A DNA stretch of 64,000 nucleotides from Neofusicoccum parvum. Lineage: Eukaryota; Ascomycota; Dothideomycetes; Botryosphaeriales; Botryosphaeriaceae. The DNA is taken from NCBI GenBank assembly GCA_020912385.1, contig CP087210.1, forward strand, positions 744,001 to 808,000, given 5' to 3'. The position numbers were made by a program, and so were the translations under genes. The notes under the pieces are model-generated. The model was not told the DNA's origin. It searched no databases and saw only the letters and a program-made list of their open reading frames with translations. This document shows positions 11,438-24,503 of this stretch, piece after piece. How positions within the stretch are numbered: position 1 is the stretch's first letter; each line of letters opens with the position of its first letter.

Positions 11438-13224
11438 TTAACCGGGAGATGGGGCTTCTTCGTCGCTATCCGACAATTCTTGGATGCGTCCGGATTGGAT
11501 CGCTTCTTCGACCGGGTTCTTGACGTTGACGACGCCTGTCGCCTTGAGCCTGTGAAGATTGTGAGCAAAAAAAGGCCGAAAAAAAAAGCAAAATCCGTCC
11601 AGGTTCTGAATGTCACTGTACCTTTCGAACAAAACAAAAAGTCTCTCCGCTTCTCTCTCCTTCTCAGCATCGGTCATAGGGGGGCCAGTGTCCTTGATCT
11701 CCTCGGTGTCGTATCTCTGGCCAGTGATCGGGTTGTAGGCCTTTGCCTTGTTCTTCTCCTCTTCAGTGTCACCACCTCCATTGGCGAAAGCCTCCATGGC
11801 ATTCTCCGGAATAGCAATATTGTGACTGAGTAGGAATCCCGACGCGAATCCATAACCGACATTGTGAACGAAAGTGGATGCATCCTTATCCGAGAGCTCG
11901 AACAGCATAGACGAAATTTGGTTCCGCAAATTGGGCAACATTGCAGCGGTTGAGAGATTCAGGAGGCGAGATGACAGCGTGTCTGTGTGGCCAAGGGGCT
12001 TGTTCCGGTCATCCTCGGTCGGCAAGAGAAGCCATTGCATGTATTTCCTCACGCTCTCCGGAGCAATCTCATAAATCCTCCGCATGAGAGTGATCAGAGG
12101 AGCAGCGACTTGGTCCAGTTCGGTCTCCTTGTATGCGGTAATGGACTTATCGAGAAGCTCGATAAGATGTGCTGCATTGCAGTTCTGGTCGAACTTGGGG
12201 AAGACGTTGGACTTCTTGTCGTCCAAATTGAGATTGAGAAGAGCATTGATAAGATAGCAAATTGGCTGCTGCAGAGGGGGAGTGGGGACCGGGGCCCGGG
12301 CGAGGATTTTGAGGAGGTCGGGAACGGACTTGGAGAAAATGTCGGTGAAATCCGGATAGAAATGTGTCAAATTGAATACGAGCTTCAGGGTCTCGGAAAG
12401 GGCCATGTCATCCATGGGGGACGAGGACTGCTTCTTGCCATTCTTCGAATACCGTTTGGAGTGGCGGTAGATGCTCTGGTCTGCATGTCAATGGCGGTGC
12501 GCAGGGGTGGACTGCACTGCGGCGTACCTGCGTGATTGCGTCACCGAGCCCTTTTTCCCTGACCAGGGGATCAAAGTCCAGATTTGTGTCGTAGGTTAGA
12601 AGAAACAGAATCCGCGACGTCAGGAACTCATCGTCCGAATTGTCGCTCTGCGCAGCTTCAGTCGCGCCGACCAGTTTCTTGGTCGTCGATGTCATACAGA
12701 CCTTGAGCTTCTCAGCCGCCTTGTCCGCGTGTCCCTTGTCCACCAGGATCTGCCTGCACTGGGGTTGTAGAAGCAGCGCGTTGGCCAAGCAGCGCAGGGC
12801 CTCGCGCGAGGTCTGGGTGGAGGGGCTGTAGAAGCCGTGGCGCGCCAGCGTGTCGATGCCCTACATGTCAGGTCTCAGCATGCTTCGTGGCGTGTCGGGG
12901 CGGTGAGCGGCGTACGTCGGGCGTGAAGATAGGGTCGGCGTCTCGGACATCGCGGCCGTAAATCTTGATCTGCTCGAGGGCGGCGTTGCGCTCTGGCAGC
13001 GGGCGGGTCAGCGAGGGCGGCGGGCGGCGGGCGGCTGGCGGCAGACTCACGGTGCGGCAGCAGACTCGAGTCGTCGAGGTCGGCGCGCAGCTGGGCCATC
13101 AGGATGGACACCTCTGCTCGTTTCTCTGGGCAGCGTCAGCAGGCAGTCGGGCCGGCGAGGGAGCGGCGAGCGTACTGTCGCCCGCGATGGAGGCGGCGTA
13201 GGCGCCGTTGGTGCTGGAGGCCAT
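11438..13224 (-). CDS. ric8: Ric8 / synembryn, chaperone and guanine-nucleotide exchange factor for G-alpha
   Basis: Six exons: 13224-13176, 13125-13051, 12992-12916, 12860-12528, 12475-11622 and 11549-11438, giving 499 residues. The introns are 50, 58, 55, 52 and 72 nt and all use GT...AG. The N-terminus is MASSTNGAYAASIAGDKK. Armadillo-like helical segments follow, including DGIDTLARHGFYSPS, EALRCLANALLLQP and LVFNLTHFYP. The C-terminal half has the typical LLLPTEDDRNKPLG and the end LFERLKATGVVNVKNPVEEA, which is only produced when the last intron is removed. Ric8 proteins fold nascent G-alpha subunits and promote nucleotide exchange on them in the cytosol. In filamentous fungi the orthologues (Neurospora RIC8, Aspergillus RicA) affect growth and development. 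The gene is divergent from rif1 with about 750 bp between starts. Confidence 0.93.
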
Positions 13225-13976
13225 TGTGGCATCGAGGCGCGGGGGGATGCAGGTGGAGGGGCGGTGGTGTTTGGCGGAGCGGCGGGCGTGCTGGTCTTTA
13301 CATTAAGGCGGGCACACGGGGCTGAATCTTAGGTGCGGCAGCGAGGAAATGGTGGGTCCCCGCATTGAGTCGCTGCTGAGTAGGTGATTAGGTCTGGTTG
13401 CGTGTCCTGGGGCGAGCATGAGAGCAAGTCAGCCTGCGGCCATCCTTGCCCGCCTTGCACAGGACTGCTGAACTGGCGAGCATGCAGCCCGAAGAAGCAA
13501 CGCAGCTGGCGGTGGGCTAGGGGCATGTGATGTGCTGCGTGGGCGGAGCGGACCCGTGGCCCTCATGCGGCCGCAATATCGCACAGGAGATCAGCCAGCA
13601 CGGAGCGATCGTCAATGACGCATGGGAGCACCCGCGCTGCGCAAGCACGAAACGCGCAAGCAGCCGCGAGCAGGAGGGGAGCGGTCGCGCCGTGCTGCGC
13701 TGGGATCCCTGCCTCAGGCGCCGTGAGCAGCCCCGGCTCTTGCAGGGCCCGCCCAACGCGCCCCGGATTTCAATTAGAGCCCGCCGGCCCGCCAGTGCGC
13801 GCGCGACGCGACTTCGCGTCTCGTCGCGTCGGCGCCGGCCCAGCGACGTGCACCAGCTAGCCCTGCCGCCGCGCCCAGCCTCTGCCACGGCCAGCGCACC
13901 CAGGCACCACAACACTCGCGTCGCCGGCGGCCATGACCTAGCTGCTGCTCGCCCGCTCGTCTTTGTCCGCGCAGCC
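13225..13976. promoter_or_regulatory. Shared intergenic region of the divergent ric8 and rif1 genes
   Basis: It is 752 bp, very GC-rich, with no gene seen. The rif1 frame is open upstream to 13527, but those residues lack conservation cues and the ATG at 13977 has a good context (GCAGCCATGGCG). No clear TATA box was found on either side. Confidence 0.5.
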
Positions 13977-16900
13977 ATGGCGCCCGCGTCGCCGACCCTG
14001 TTCGAGAGCCTGCCTGCGCGGCCGCCCACGCCGCCCCGCGAAGCCGACAAGTACGTCGACGCCGACATCGACGACGCCATCCAGTTCCTCTCGGACAGCT
14101 TCGAGGTCGAGGACGCCGCCAGCCATGCGCCTGCCAACCCCGAGCTGGTCTTCGTGAACACGCCCCCGCGCCAGTCGCCTGCCTCCTCCGCCGAGCACGC
14201 GAACGGCTCTGGCCGCCGGAAAAAGGTCGACTTCTCGCCGTGGACCGACTATCATCCCAGCCCCAATGAACTGCTCGCTTCGCGCCGCGGTCTTCCAGGC
14301 TCGCCTCTGCGCCCGCTGCCCCAGCCGCGGGACCCCAGGACGCTGAAGAGCATCTTGAAAGCCCACGATCCTCCAGTCACCCAGCCTTCAACACCAACCC
14401 CCGGCCAGCCCGCGAATGCCGCCGACGACTTCGCGGTCATGCTGGAAACACTGGTCAAGCAGCTGGCTGGCAAGTCTCGGCCCCACAAGCTCGACTCGTA
14501 CACCACTCTTTACAATGTTCTGAAGACGTACGAAGGCAAGCCAGACGCAAAAGCGCTTGCAGAGAAAATGGGCTTGCTGGCGCAGTTCATCAGACGGGAC
14601 ATTACGGCGATCAACAGCCAGACTGGTGGCTTTGATGCCCAGCTCGCTCTCCAGGCTGTCAAGCTGCTCGTGGCTTTGATGGAACTGGGCCCCGTCGCGG
14701 AGTGCATTCCTGAAGAACTCCGCGCTTTCTTCCTGGACAAAGCGATTGAGGTCTTCGGCGACACCACCGCACCCAAGCAATGGGTAAACCATGTTCTGCA
14801 TGCCTTTTCTCAACAGCGATTCAGGCGGACAATGACGCCGGATCGCGCGAACCGTGCCATCACCGCTTTGAAGGATATCGAAGACCGTGTTTCCGGCAAC
14901 AATGTGATTATCTGCAGGATGCTTGCGTACCAGAAGCTACTGAACCAGGTCCAGCCTGTCATGATCACCAGAGCCTCGGACTGGATTCCGCACATTTTTC
15001 ACGGTCTTCTAAGCAGTCACAACGAAATCCGCATACGAGCGGTCGAGCTAGGCACCGTAGCAGGCATCTCCATCGGAGATGATGCCCATGTGTCCCGGGT
15101 AGCGATGGAGATCCTGGCCAAAAAGATCAACGATGGCAGGACTTATGGCGATTACTTCACTGATCAGCTCATGGCAATGCTTTCGAAGGACGAAGTCGCT
15201 AAGCATGTGCCCCACATATGGGCAGCTGTGGTTTTGCTTCTAAGAAATCGGCGTCGGAGGCTTGAGCAGTGGAGGCTTCTGAAGAGATGGCTGGAAGTCT
15301 TTCAGAAGTGTGTCAACTCGCCGAACAAGGAAGCAGCTATTCAGGCAAATGGAGCCTGGAATCGGTTTGTCTACACAATAAGACCAGACGCGTCAACTTC
15401 ACCGGCCTTCAGGAGTTTGCTGCGCCAAGCAATTGTGGCCCAGTTTGATCGGAAGGGCAATGACAAGGACGCGCAGCGGATGAGAAGGTCTGCATTCTCC
15501 AGTTACTGCAACCTTCTCTACTATTCTCTGTCTCCCGCAGCATCATTTGAACAGCTGGATTTGTACTGGCAAGAATTCGTTGTTCAGGTGCTTCCAAGCA
15601 TGATCAGGAAGGATCGAAGAGGGACCGGGATGGCCTGCAAGGTCCTGACCGCCCTTTTTACACGGAACCAGAGCAAGCTCTGGAAAGAAAACCTGGCCGT
15701 CGAATCCCCAAACATCACTCTGGACAATGTCATTTCCTTGGACTCTAGGTGGGCCCGCCAAAGGCTAGGCGCCATTTTGCAACCCTTTGAGCTGTGTTTC
15801 GCCTCAGCCTCTTGGGAATGCAACTCTCCTTCTCGTGACTCGCCCTCGGGGACGCCTGTCAAAGCGATGTGGACGGCTCTCATGTCTGCTGTTGCAGAGG
15901 CAGGCAGTAAGGAGGTTACAGCGTCTATGGAATTCAAAGAGGCATGCGCACGTATCATGAATCTCTTCCACCGGATGTGGACGAACTACCCCAAATCTCT
16001 GGCCCAGGGAAATGAGTCCGGTCAAGCTTGGATTGATAAATTCGGTTTCTTAGTTCTGACCACAGTGGAATTACTTGGTCCTGGTTCATTCGCGGATCCA
16101 ATACTATCGCGTAACCCAGCTGGAGACTTCGAAGTCGCACCGACTCCCTCGCATAGACCCAAGTCTCGCGGATCCCTACAATCTCCCCTGCTCCACCTTC
16201 TCCGCCTCTTTACGACACATAAGCCGCCGACAATGGACCCACTTTCTTTACTCCGTCTCTCAGAGCAGCTTCTGGAACTCTGCTGCCACGCAAAGCCATC
16301 AAGGAAATTCAAGCTTGAACTTCTCAGCAGCTATGTACGAGAATCGTCGCTTTCGTCGGACGACCAATTTCGATCGGGAATCTGGTGTAAGTGTGCACGA
16401 GAATCTGAGCAATTCCTACAAAGTGCTGGTCTTCCTACGCCTGCGGATCGGGCCTCCCAATCCCTCGGAGAGGAATACCGTTCGGTTCTCGATATCCTCA
16501 CCTCTGGATTGAGTTATGGTGGAGACGAAAACCTTGAAGTGATAGGCAGTCTTTTTGAAGCGCTCGTGTCCAGGATACACCGTGAAATCAACGATGGCGC
16601 CGGCGCCGCTGCTATTACGCTTGCTATCACAGAGCCTCTAGCCGAGCTATTGCAATCTCCTCCAGACGGTTCAAACCAGGATGCCGTGTTGCGTTTTGCG
16701 ACACTGGTCCTCAGGCATACAGAACACCCTAAGCACCGCAAGACGGTTGAGCAAGCCCGGAGGATTCTATGGGGTGTCAGTACAGGCCCCCAAAGACCTG
16801 CGGACTTTGACCCTTTCAGCCATCTGTACAAGATGGTTGTTTCTCAGCTACAATCATCTTACGAGTGCCTGGAAAACTTCAGAGGGGATATGGTTATTGA

Positions 16901-19900
16901 ATTTGCTGCTGCTCTTTGTACACTTTTCCAACAATGGCCAGTTTCATTTGCAGCGGTGCTGCTTCGCAAGATCCAAGGCGGGATTGCTCTGTGGGTTGAG
17001 GATCCCGAGCAGAAACTGGTGGGGTACACGGAAGAGGCAGAAGGAGGACGGGAAGCTGTGAGTCACTTGTTCCCACCGGCCCGCCTATGCATGACTTACT
17101 GAAACTCTATAGGTGTACACTCTCTGGAGTATCGTCATGGCCTCTGTCGAAGGGCTGCAACGCCACGATAATCATATGCTGAAAGCACTTGAGGTCCTGT
17201 TGAACGCAGGTCTACGGAGCAAACGGCAGCGCATTGTCAACAGAACCATTGAAATGTGGAACAAGACGTTCGGAGCCCAGAACGACCTAGCTTATCCTCG
17301 GATCATTGAGAAAAGCCTCCGTAGACTTCGACCAATAGTAGACCTTCGACTTCCTGGCTTTCCTGACGATCCAAGCGATGAGGTAAGCACAACTTTTTTC
17401 ACCCTACTCTAATTTGCCAGCACTGATAACTAAATAGGACTCGGAACCTGAACCAACCTTCATCGACTCTCAGCAGGATGTCATGCCCGAGCGCCCTCAC
17501 CTACCAACTCACGCTCTCTCTCCGTTGCCACATCGATCTCATGAGGGCACATCGTCCTCACCTGCTGGATCCGTCCCGACTCTGGATAAGCAAACTCGAA
17601 TTTCTTCGACATCAGACTTCAACCCGAAGGCGAAGCTTCGCCATGAGGACTCACAGATCGAGTTCGTGCCAATCGAATCACCGTCTACGGCCGAAGCTCT
17701 GCCAGAATCTCAAGTACTTACTGATCATCAGAAAGAAGTCAGGGAGAGACAACAACAGGGCGCTGCCGTCATGTTTCCAGACATCAGCTCTAGCCCCGCG
17801 AAGCAGATTGTGAACAAGAATCTGGATCTTCCAGTTTATGCAAAGCCAGGCAAACACGACGTTTCCCGAGACGATGCAGAACCACGGTCCACGCCAATCC
17901 TCAACCTTCAGGTATATGATGGTCTTCAGGATGTCCCAAGCTCGTCCCCAACCCCAAGATCTCGCAAAGAAGCTCAAGAGGTTGACGTGCTGGAGGCACC
18001 TTACGTTACATCATCCGCCGCTGAGCACCTCTTTGACACAAATATCCCGTCATCTCCACCCGACATGAACGACAACAACGCTCTACCTCTCGACTCTAGT
18101 TGTGTTCGAGACAGCTTCGAGAAGGAACCCCAAGGTGTCTCTGTGACAGAAGCAGACCGTTTCGGAGGCCTCGAAGAGGAGCTGGATGAGGATATAGTTG
18201 CCCAGCTTGTTGGCGATGTATCCAATCTTTCTGACTCTCATACTGGAAAGCCGCAGCGGGAGTCATCACCAATATCGTTCTCCAGCTATGACAGTGAATC
18301 AGAGTACGGAAGCTCGGAAATCGACGTGGAGGTTTCTCAGCAGATCGAGAACGAAGTTATTGCGCAAGCTCTTCGTCAACGCGAGGTGCCTTCTGCTGCC
18401 AAGTCACAGAATGGGCAAGACGAGACGACTATCGACGAAGATCAGCAGCTAGTACACAGTCATATGGCTGGCGATTTGCTCGATGATCTTCTTGTGGATG
18501 GCGACCGCATGAGCTCCTTTGATGACATCGCTGTCGATCTTCCCCAAGGGACTGCTGGCACAATATCAGACTCTCGCCACAACAGAGTCATTTTAGACGA
18601 GATGCCTGACGCTCCTTCTCCAACTGAGAAAGATACATCTTCCATAGACCTTCCGATCCGGACCTCGCCAGCCAAACCTCGGTCGTTCCACATGGCGGCT
18701 GAAGCAAATTCACCTGAGGACGAGACTTTCGTAGAAGACTCATTTTTTGCTTTGACCACCAACAAAGCAAGGCCTGGCTCCACCAAGGCATCAGCGAACC
18801 AGTTGAAGCAGCCAAGCGCGAAGGTCCTAGCAAAGGATAAGAGCAAGCCGTCAAGCTCGCACAAGAAGCGAAAATCCTTGACGGCGGTAGACCAGAGCAA
18901 GATTCCGAAGCGTTCTAAAAAGACCGACTTAGCGTCTTCTAAGGTCAACAACCATGGCGCACATTCTAGTCAGGCTGCGACTGGATCTGATTCAGACAGC
19001 GATGACAGCATCCTCAGCAACATTCACGTGGAATCATCCAGTGTGGATGAGTCTGTGACCAGTGCCAAGGCTGATTTTTTCAAGGCGTCTCGGAACAAGC
19101 CATCTCAGCCACCACACCCGAAGCCAGTGCCGGGTGTTTACACCATTCCGAAGAAGAAGGGTGCGAAAACTGCAGAGCCGGCATCCTCCTCGCCAAGGGC
19201 TTCCCCGAGGCTGTTAGGAGCAGCGCCCGAGGCAGCACCAACACTATCTCGCAAGAGAAAATCCAGGCTTGCTCAGTCGCAGGCCGCGGAGCCGGATCTT
19301 GATGAAACGAAGGATGTATCTGTTGCCGAAGAGGACATTGTTGAGGAAACACCAGGGCCTAAGAGACGGCGGGGCCGCGCATCAAAGAATTCAGAGGCCC
19401 AGCGGCTGAGCCAGACATCCAATGCACCGCCTACTGCCGAAAAGGCTACACGCCGGAGTCTTCCTCAGGCGGACTTCTCGACCAAAGACTTGTCAAATTT
19501 CGAGCAGACACAGAGTGGATCTAGTCCAAGCACCTCGGCTAAAGGTAAGGCAAAGACCGGGCCTGCAACAGAGCGGAAGAGGCGCAAATCATACGATAAG
19601 AAGGGAGGCGCATGTGGCACGACAGAAGTTGAAACGCATGCAGGCGAGCTGGCGGCAGCAACGAAGCAGGACACAAGGGCAAGCCAGGGTTCTACGGCGT
19701 CCAGCGGCAGTCGCAACGGTATTTCAGAGCGGCCAAAGCTACAACCAAAGAGCATTATCGAGCGGCTCAAGCGGCTCCTGGCGGACTGTAAGCAGATCGT
19801 GCTCGGGCAGGACGAGAAGGGAGAGATGGACACGATCATGCTTGAGCTTAGACAGGAGGTGCAGTTCGCGGCTCGACGGGGAGAGGAGCGCCCAGGGAAC

Positions 19901-19903
19901 TGA
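13977..19903 (+). CDS. rif1: Rif1, telomere and replication-timing regulator with PP1-docking motifs
   Basis: Three exons: 13977-17057, 17113-17382 and 17438-19903, giving 1938 residues. The introns are 55 nt each. The Rif1 N-terminal HEAT-type domain starts near residue 145 (DFAVMLETLVKQLAGKSR) and continues through about residue 1100. The C-terminal 800 residues are disordered, acidic/Ser-rich, with basic KRKS and KRRRGR patches, ending in a short helical segment (IIERLKRLLADCKQIVL). Two PP1-type docking motifs lie ahead of the HEAT domain: KKVDF at residues 82-86 (RVxF class) and SILK at 125-128. Rif1 brings PP1 to origins and chromatin to oppose DDK, and acts at telomeres and double-strand breaks. 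A candidate AATAAA lies at 20019-20024. Confidence 0.9.
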
Positions 19904-21711
<1,808 letters not shown>

Positions 21712-21867
21712 GATGGTGCGTTAGGGGAGGTGAGACATGAATTGATGCTGTACGCATGGGTGGGGATAAAAAGGAAGGTTAGCATTGGGATGTGCTGGAT
21801 TGTGGTAACGAAGGGTGGGAGATTGATATCTGCGGAAGCGGGTCTTCTTGGATGGTCATGTGGGTAT

Positions 21868-21914
<47 letters not shown>

Positions 21915-22298
21915 CACCTTTACTTCTTCTCCCAGGACACGAGTAACTCCACGTGGAGGATGCCGAAATAGAAAACGAGTTTGGGATCTCGAGAACTGCT
22001 TCATCTGTGATTCGATGGCTGTGAAACGTCGGGTTGGTTGACGGCGGACCCTGGATGATGAGTAAGTGAGAGATTAAGTCCTCAAGGTGAATATTTCAGA
22101 CTAGGAACTCACCAGGATGGATTGTTTGCTGGTAGTGTGTACATACTGTTTTATTCGAAGGCGATTTCTTACTCGAGGCAGCGAATCCTTCCAGGCAACA
22201 GACCAACCCACGGGAAGCCACTCCCACCCCCTCACCACCATCACCGAGCAAGCTCCCATCCATCCGGAGTCTCATCACACCGAATGATTTTCCAGAAG
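21712..22298. other. Intergenic: epimerase 3' flank and U6 upstream region
   Basis: It contains the (AC)n microsatellite listed at 21873-21913. Nothing else is recognised. Confidence 0.5.
21873..21913. repeat. (AC)n dinucleotide microsatellite, about 20 units
   Basis: An uninterrupted AC tract of about 41 bp lies about 160 bp after the epimerase stop codon. A length-variable marker is likely. Confidence 0.97.
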
Positions 22299-22304
22299 TA
22301 TTTA
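22299..22304 (+). promoter_or_regulatory. TATA-like element of the U6 gene
   Basis: TATTTA lies about 30 nt upstream of the inferred U6 start, the spacing expected for a Pol III U6 promoter. A B-block-like sequence (AGTTCAAGTCT, near 22481) sits about 40 nt past the terminator, similar in layout to the downstream B block of yeast SNR6; that part is tentative. Confidence 0.55.
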
Positions 22305-22330
22305 TTTTCCAGAAATCACCTCTCTGAACG

Positions 22331-22445
22331 CCCTAGAGCATACTGCTCTAGGTGCACATGGTCTATTCGTAAAGATACAGAGAAGATTAGCATAGCCCCT
22401 GCGCTAAGGATGACACGCTATTCAAAGAGAAGCTACGATTTTTTT
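22331..22445 (+). ncRNA. U6: U6 spliceosomal snRNA
   Basis: The central core is unmistakable: GATACAGAGAAGATTAGCAT contains the ACAGAGA box that pairs with the 5' splice site and the AGC triad. It is followed by the internal stem-loop region (CCCCTGCG, then AAGGATGACACGC). The 5' stem-loop is formed by CCTAGAGC and GCTCTAGG around ATACT at about 22332-22352. The gene ends with CAAAGAGAAGC and a run of about nine T from 22439, a Pol III terminator. No intron interrupts it, unlike fission-yeast U6. The exact 5' nucleotide is inferred from the stem-loop position. It overlaps no coding gene. Confidence 0.96.
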
Positions 22446-24503
22446 TTCTTTCTTCCTTTTTCCCTTCTCCAGTTCAAGTCTCAGTTTCTCACGTTTAATA
22501 TCTTGTTTCCCACGTCTTTCTTCATTTTTCATTTTTCATTTTGATTTCTAGGTTGCTGCCTGCGAGTGTAGCGAAACTGGGGGGTCTTGCTGCCTGGAGT
22601 AGGAGAGACACTTGCCAAGTCTTGGGCTCAAGCTTACGGTTCCGCGATGATGAGTCCAAGTTTGTGTCTGTATCTTTATCTGTGCATTTTGAGCATGCCA
22701 TTCTTCCGACTGTTCGAACGCCAACCTAAGGGGTCAGAGGCGTCCGAGTCTTGACACCATCATTCTTTCCAGAACTTCAGTCTCCCTTCCTCAGTCTTTG
22801 ATCACAGACGTGCTCTATTTCATTTTCCGGGCTCCGGGGTAAGTATCTGTGATAAAATCCTAATTTCTTTCCATCCTACTTCATTACCTCTTAAATTCTC
22901 TTTTATTTTTTAGGCGGTGGGGGCGAGGGCAGAAAAGTGTAGTGCAGATAAGGTAAGATGAGCAGCCGATGCGTTGTTTGCACCTGGTAGAGTGGTCCAA
23001 ACCAGGACGACGATATGAGTGCCTGGTACGTCGTCTTGTAATAAGCCTACGTCATTGCGTTATTAGTGTTTGTATCGTCAGTTGATTTGGCTTTCTTGGC
23101 TAACTCTGTAGGATTGCTTTTATGCCTGCGGATAAGCTAGCGACTCCATGTCGGATAACACTTTCACACCAGAGCAATTGGAGGATTACTTATCGAGCGA
23201 GAATCGTGTCTACAAAGCCTAAGAACAGAATCCCACATGAGATGCAATAATACTTGGATGATATTATCGTGGCGCGCACTGAGTATGTTGTTCCTGTGCC
23301 TTCGAGAACGTCAAGTGCGGCTCTACATTTCGGAAAAGGCATCAGAGAGCAGGCTCAACAACAAAAACGACAAAAGGAAGTCTCGTTTCGAAATAAATCT
23401 GACCGGAACAGTTTGCATCTCTGGAATGGGATTCTTTTCAGCGCCGGTGTTTGCGAAACTCCTTTTGCATCGTTCAGGCAAGTGGCACCAGAACCTTTTC
23501 TCAACTGTTGATGGAATTCTTCTCCTGCATCACTTATATCAAGGATCACCAAACCACATCTTGTGTGAAAGAGACCAAGGATCTGATGGGCTACGAATTC
23601 GTCGATATCGCAGAGTTCTAGGAGCATATCCTTTCTAAAAGACGAGCGATCGACCCCGTTAAGAACGCCGGTTGGCTGCGAATCGCCCTGTCATTGGGAA
23701 AGTTCAAGCAGACATAGCACAGAGGAACCACATGAATTTTCCACTCTCAAAAAAAAGCCCATGAGAAGAATCAGCACCAAGACAAAAATCATGGAGAGTT
23801 GAGTTCGTTTACTCCAAGAACTGTGGCTTCGTAGGTGTACGCATCATTTGTCTTACACTTCGCAGACTTTCTTCACGGATGATGGCACCACAGGACCCAT
23901 GTCGCAACCCCGTCGCAACAACTCCTCTCAACCGACACCATCGCTTACGTGCTGGCACCATGTCCACATCCGTCCACTCGATCCCGATAAGCTTCCCGTA
24001 ACTCAAACATTCGGGTGATGAGCCTCCAATCTGATCTTTGTACACCAATGCTTCAGCTTGCCACCGGGCGATCATCAGCACTTCGAGACTGTCCAGGATA
24101 GAGACGGGGAGTAGCCCTGCAGACTGCATGGTTTATGTCACAGATCACTAACCCCGCGTCAAGCCAAGCTATCTTTGGACAGAGATTGTCCGGAATGAGG
24201 TGACATGGTGGACGTAGACATCCTCTGGCCCCCACAGTCACCAGGAACCTTCCCTTTACAGGGCAAACGGCCGACGGCACACCCAGTACTACGGTATTGA
24301 TGCGATTAGAAAGCTAGGCAAGATGCATCAACAAAGCATGTCAGCGTGATGATATTTGTATTGCCCCTCTGCCGCTGGAACATGCATTTCTGCGTCCGAG
24401 ACTTGCCCCGCATCCGCTGGGAATTCGCTGCTCCATTGTCTTCTTTCAATTCTCTTGACAGCTTGGAGCGATCTTCCCCGGGCCTAGATACTGAGATAAG
24501 AAG
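22446..24503. other. About 2 kb without an intact gene; possible decayed coding sequence
   Basis: The region is less GC-rich than its surroundings. A plus-strand stretch at 23511-23717 reads as protein-like sequence (for example TKDLMGYEFVDIAEF, then SKRRAIDPVKNAGWLRIA) but is broken by an in-frame TAG at 23619-23621. A minus ORF of 106 codons (23809-24129) has no recognised domain. Either could be a relic. No tRNA or transposon ends were seen. Confidence 0.4.

Noticed and set aside
22990..23010. tRNA A-box-like sequence TGGTAGAGTGG
   Set aside because: No B box within the next 80 nt and no cloverleaf could be drawn.
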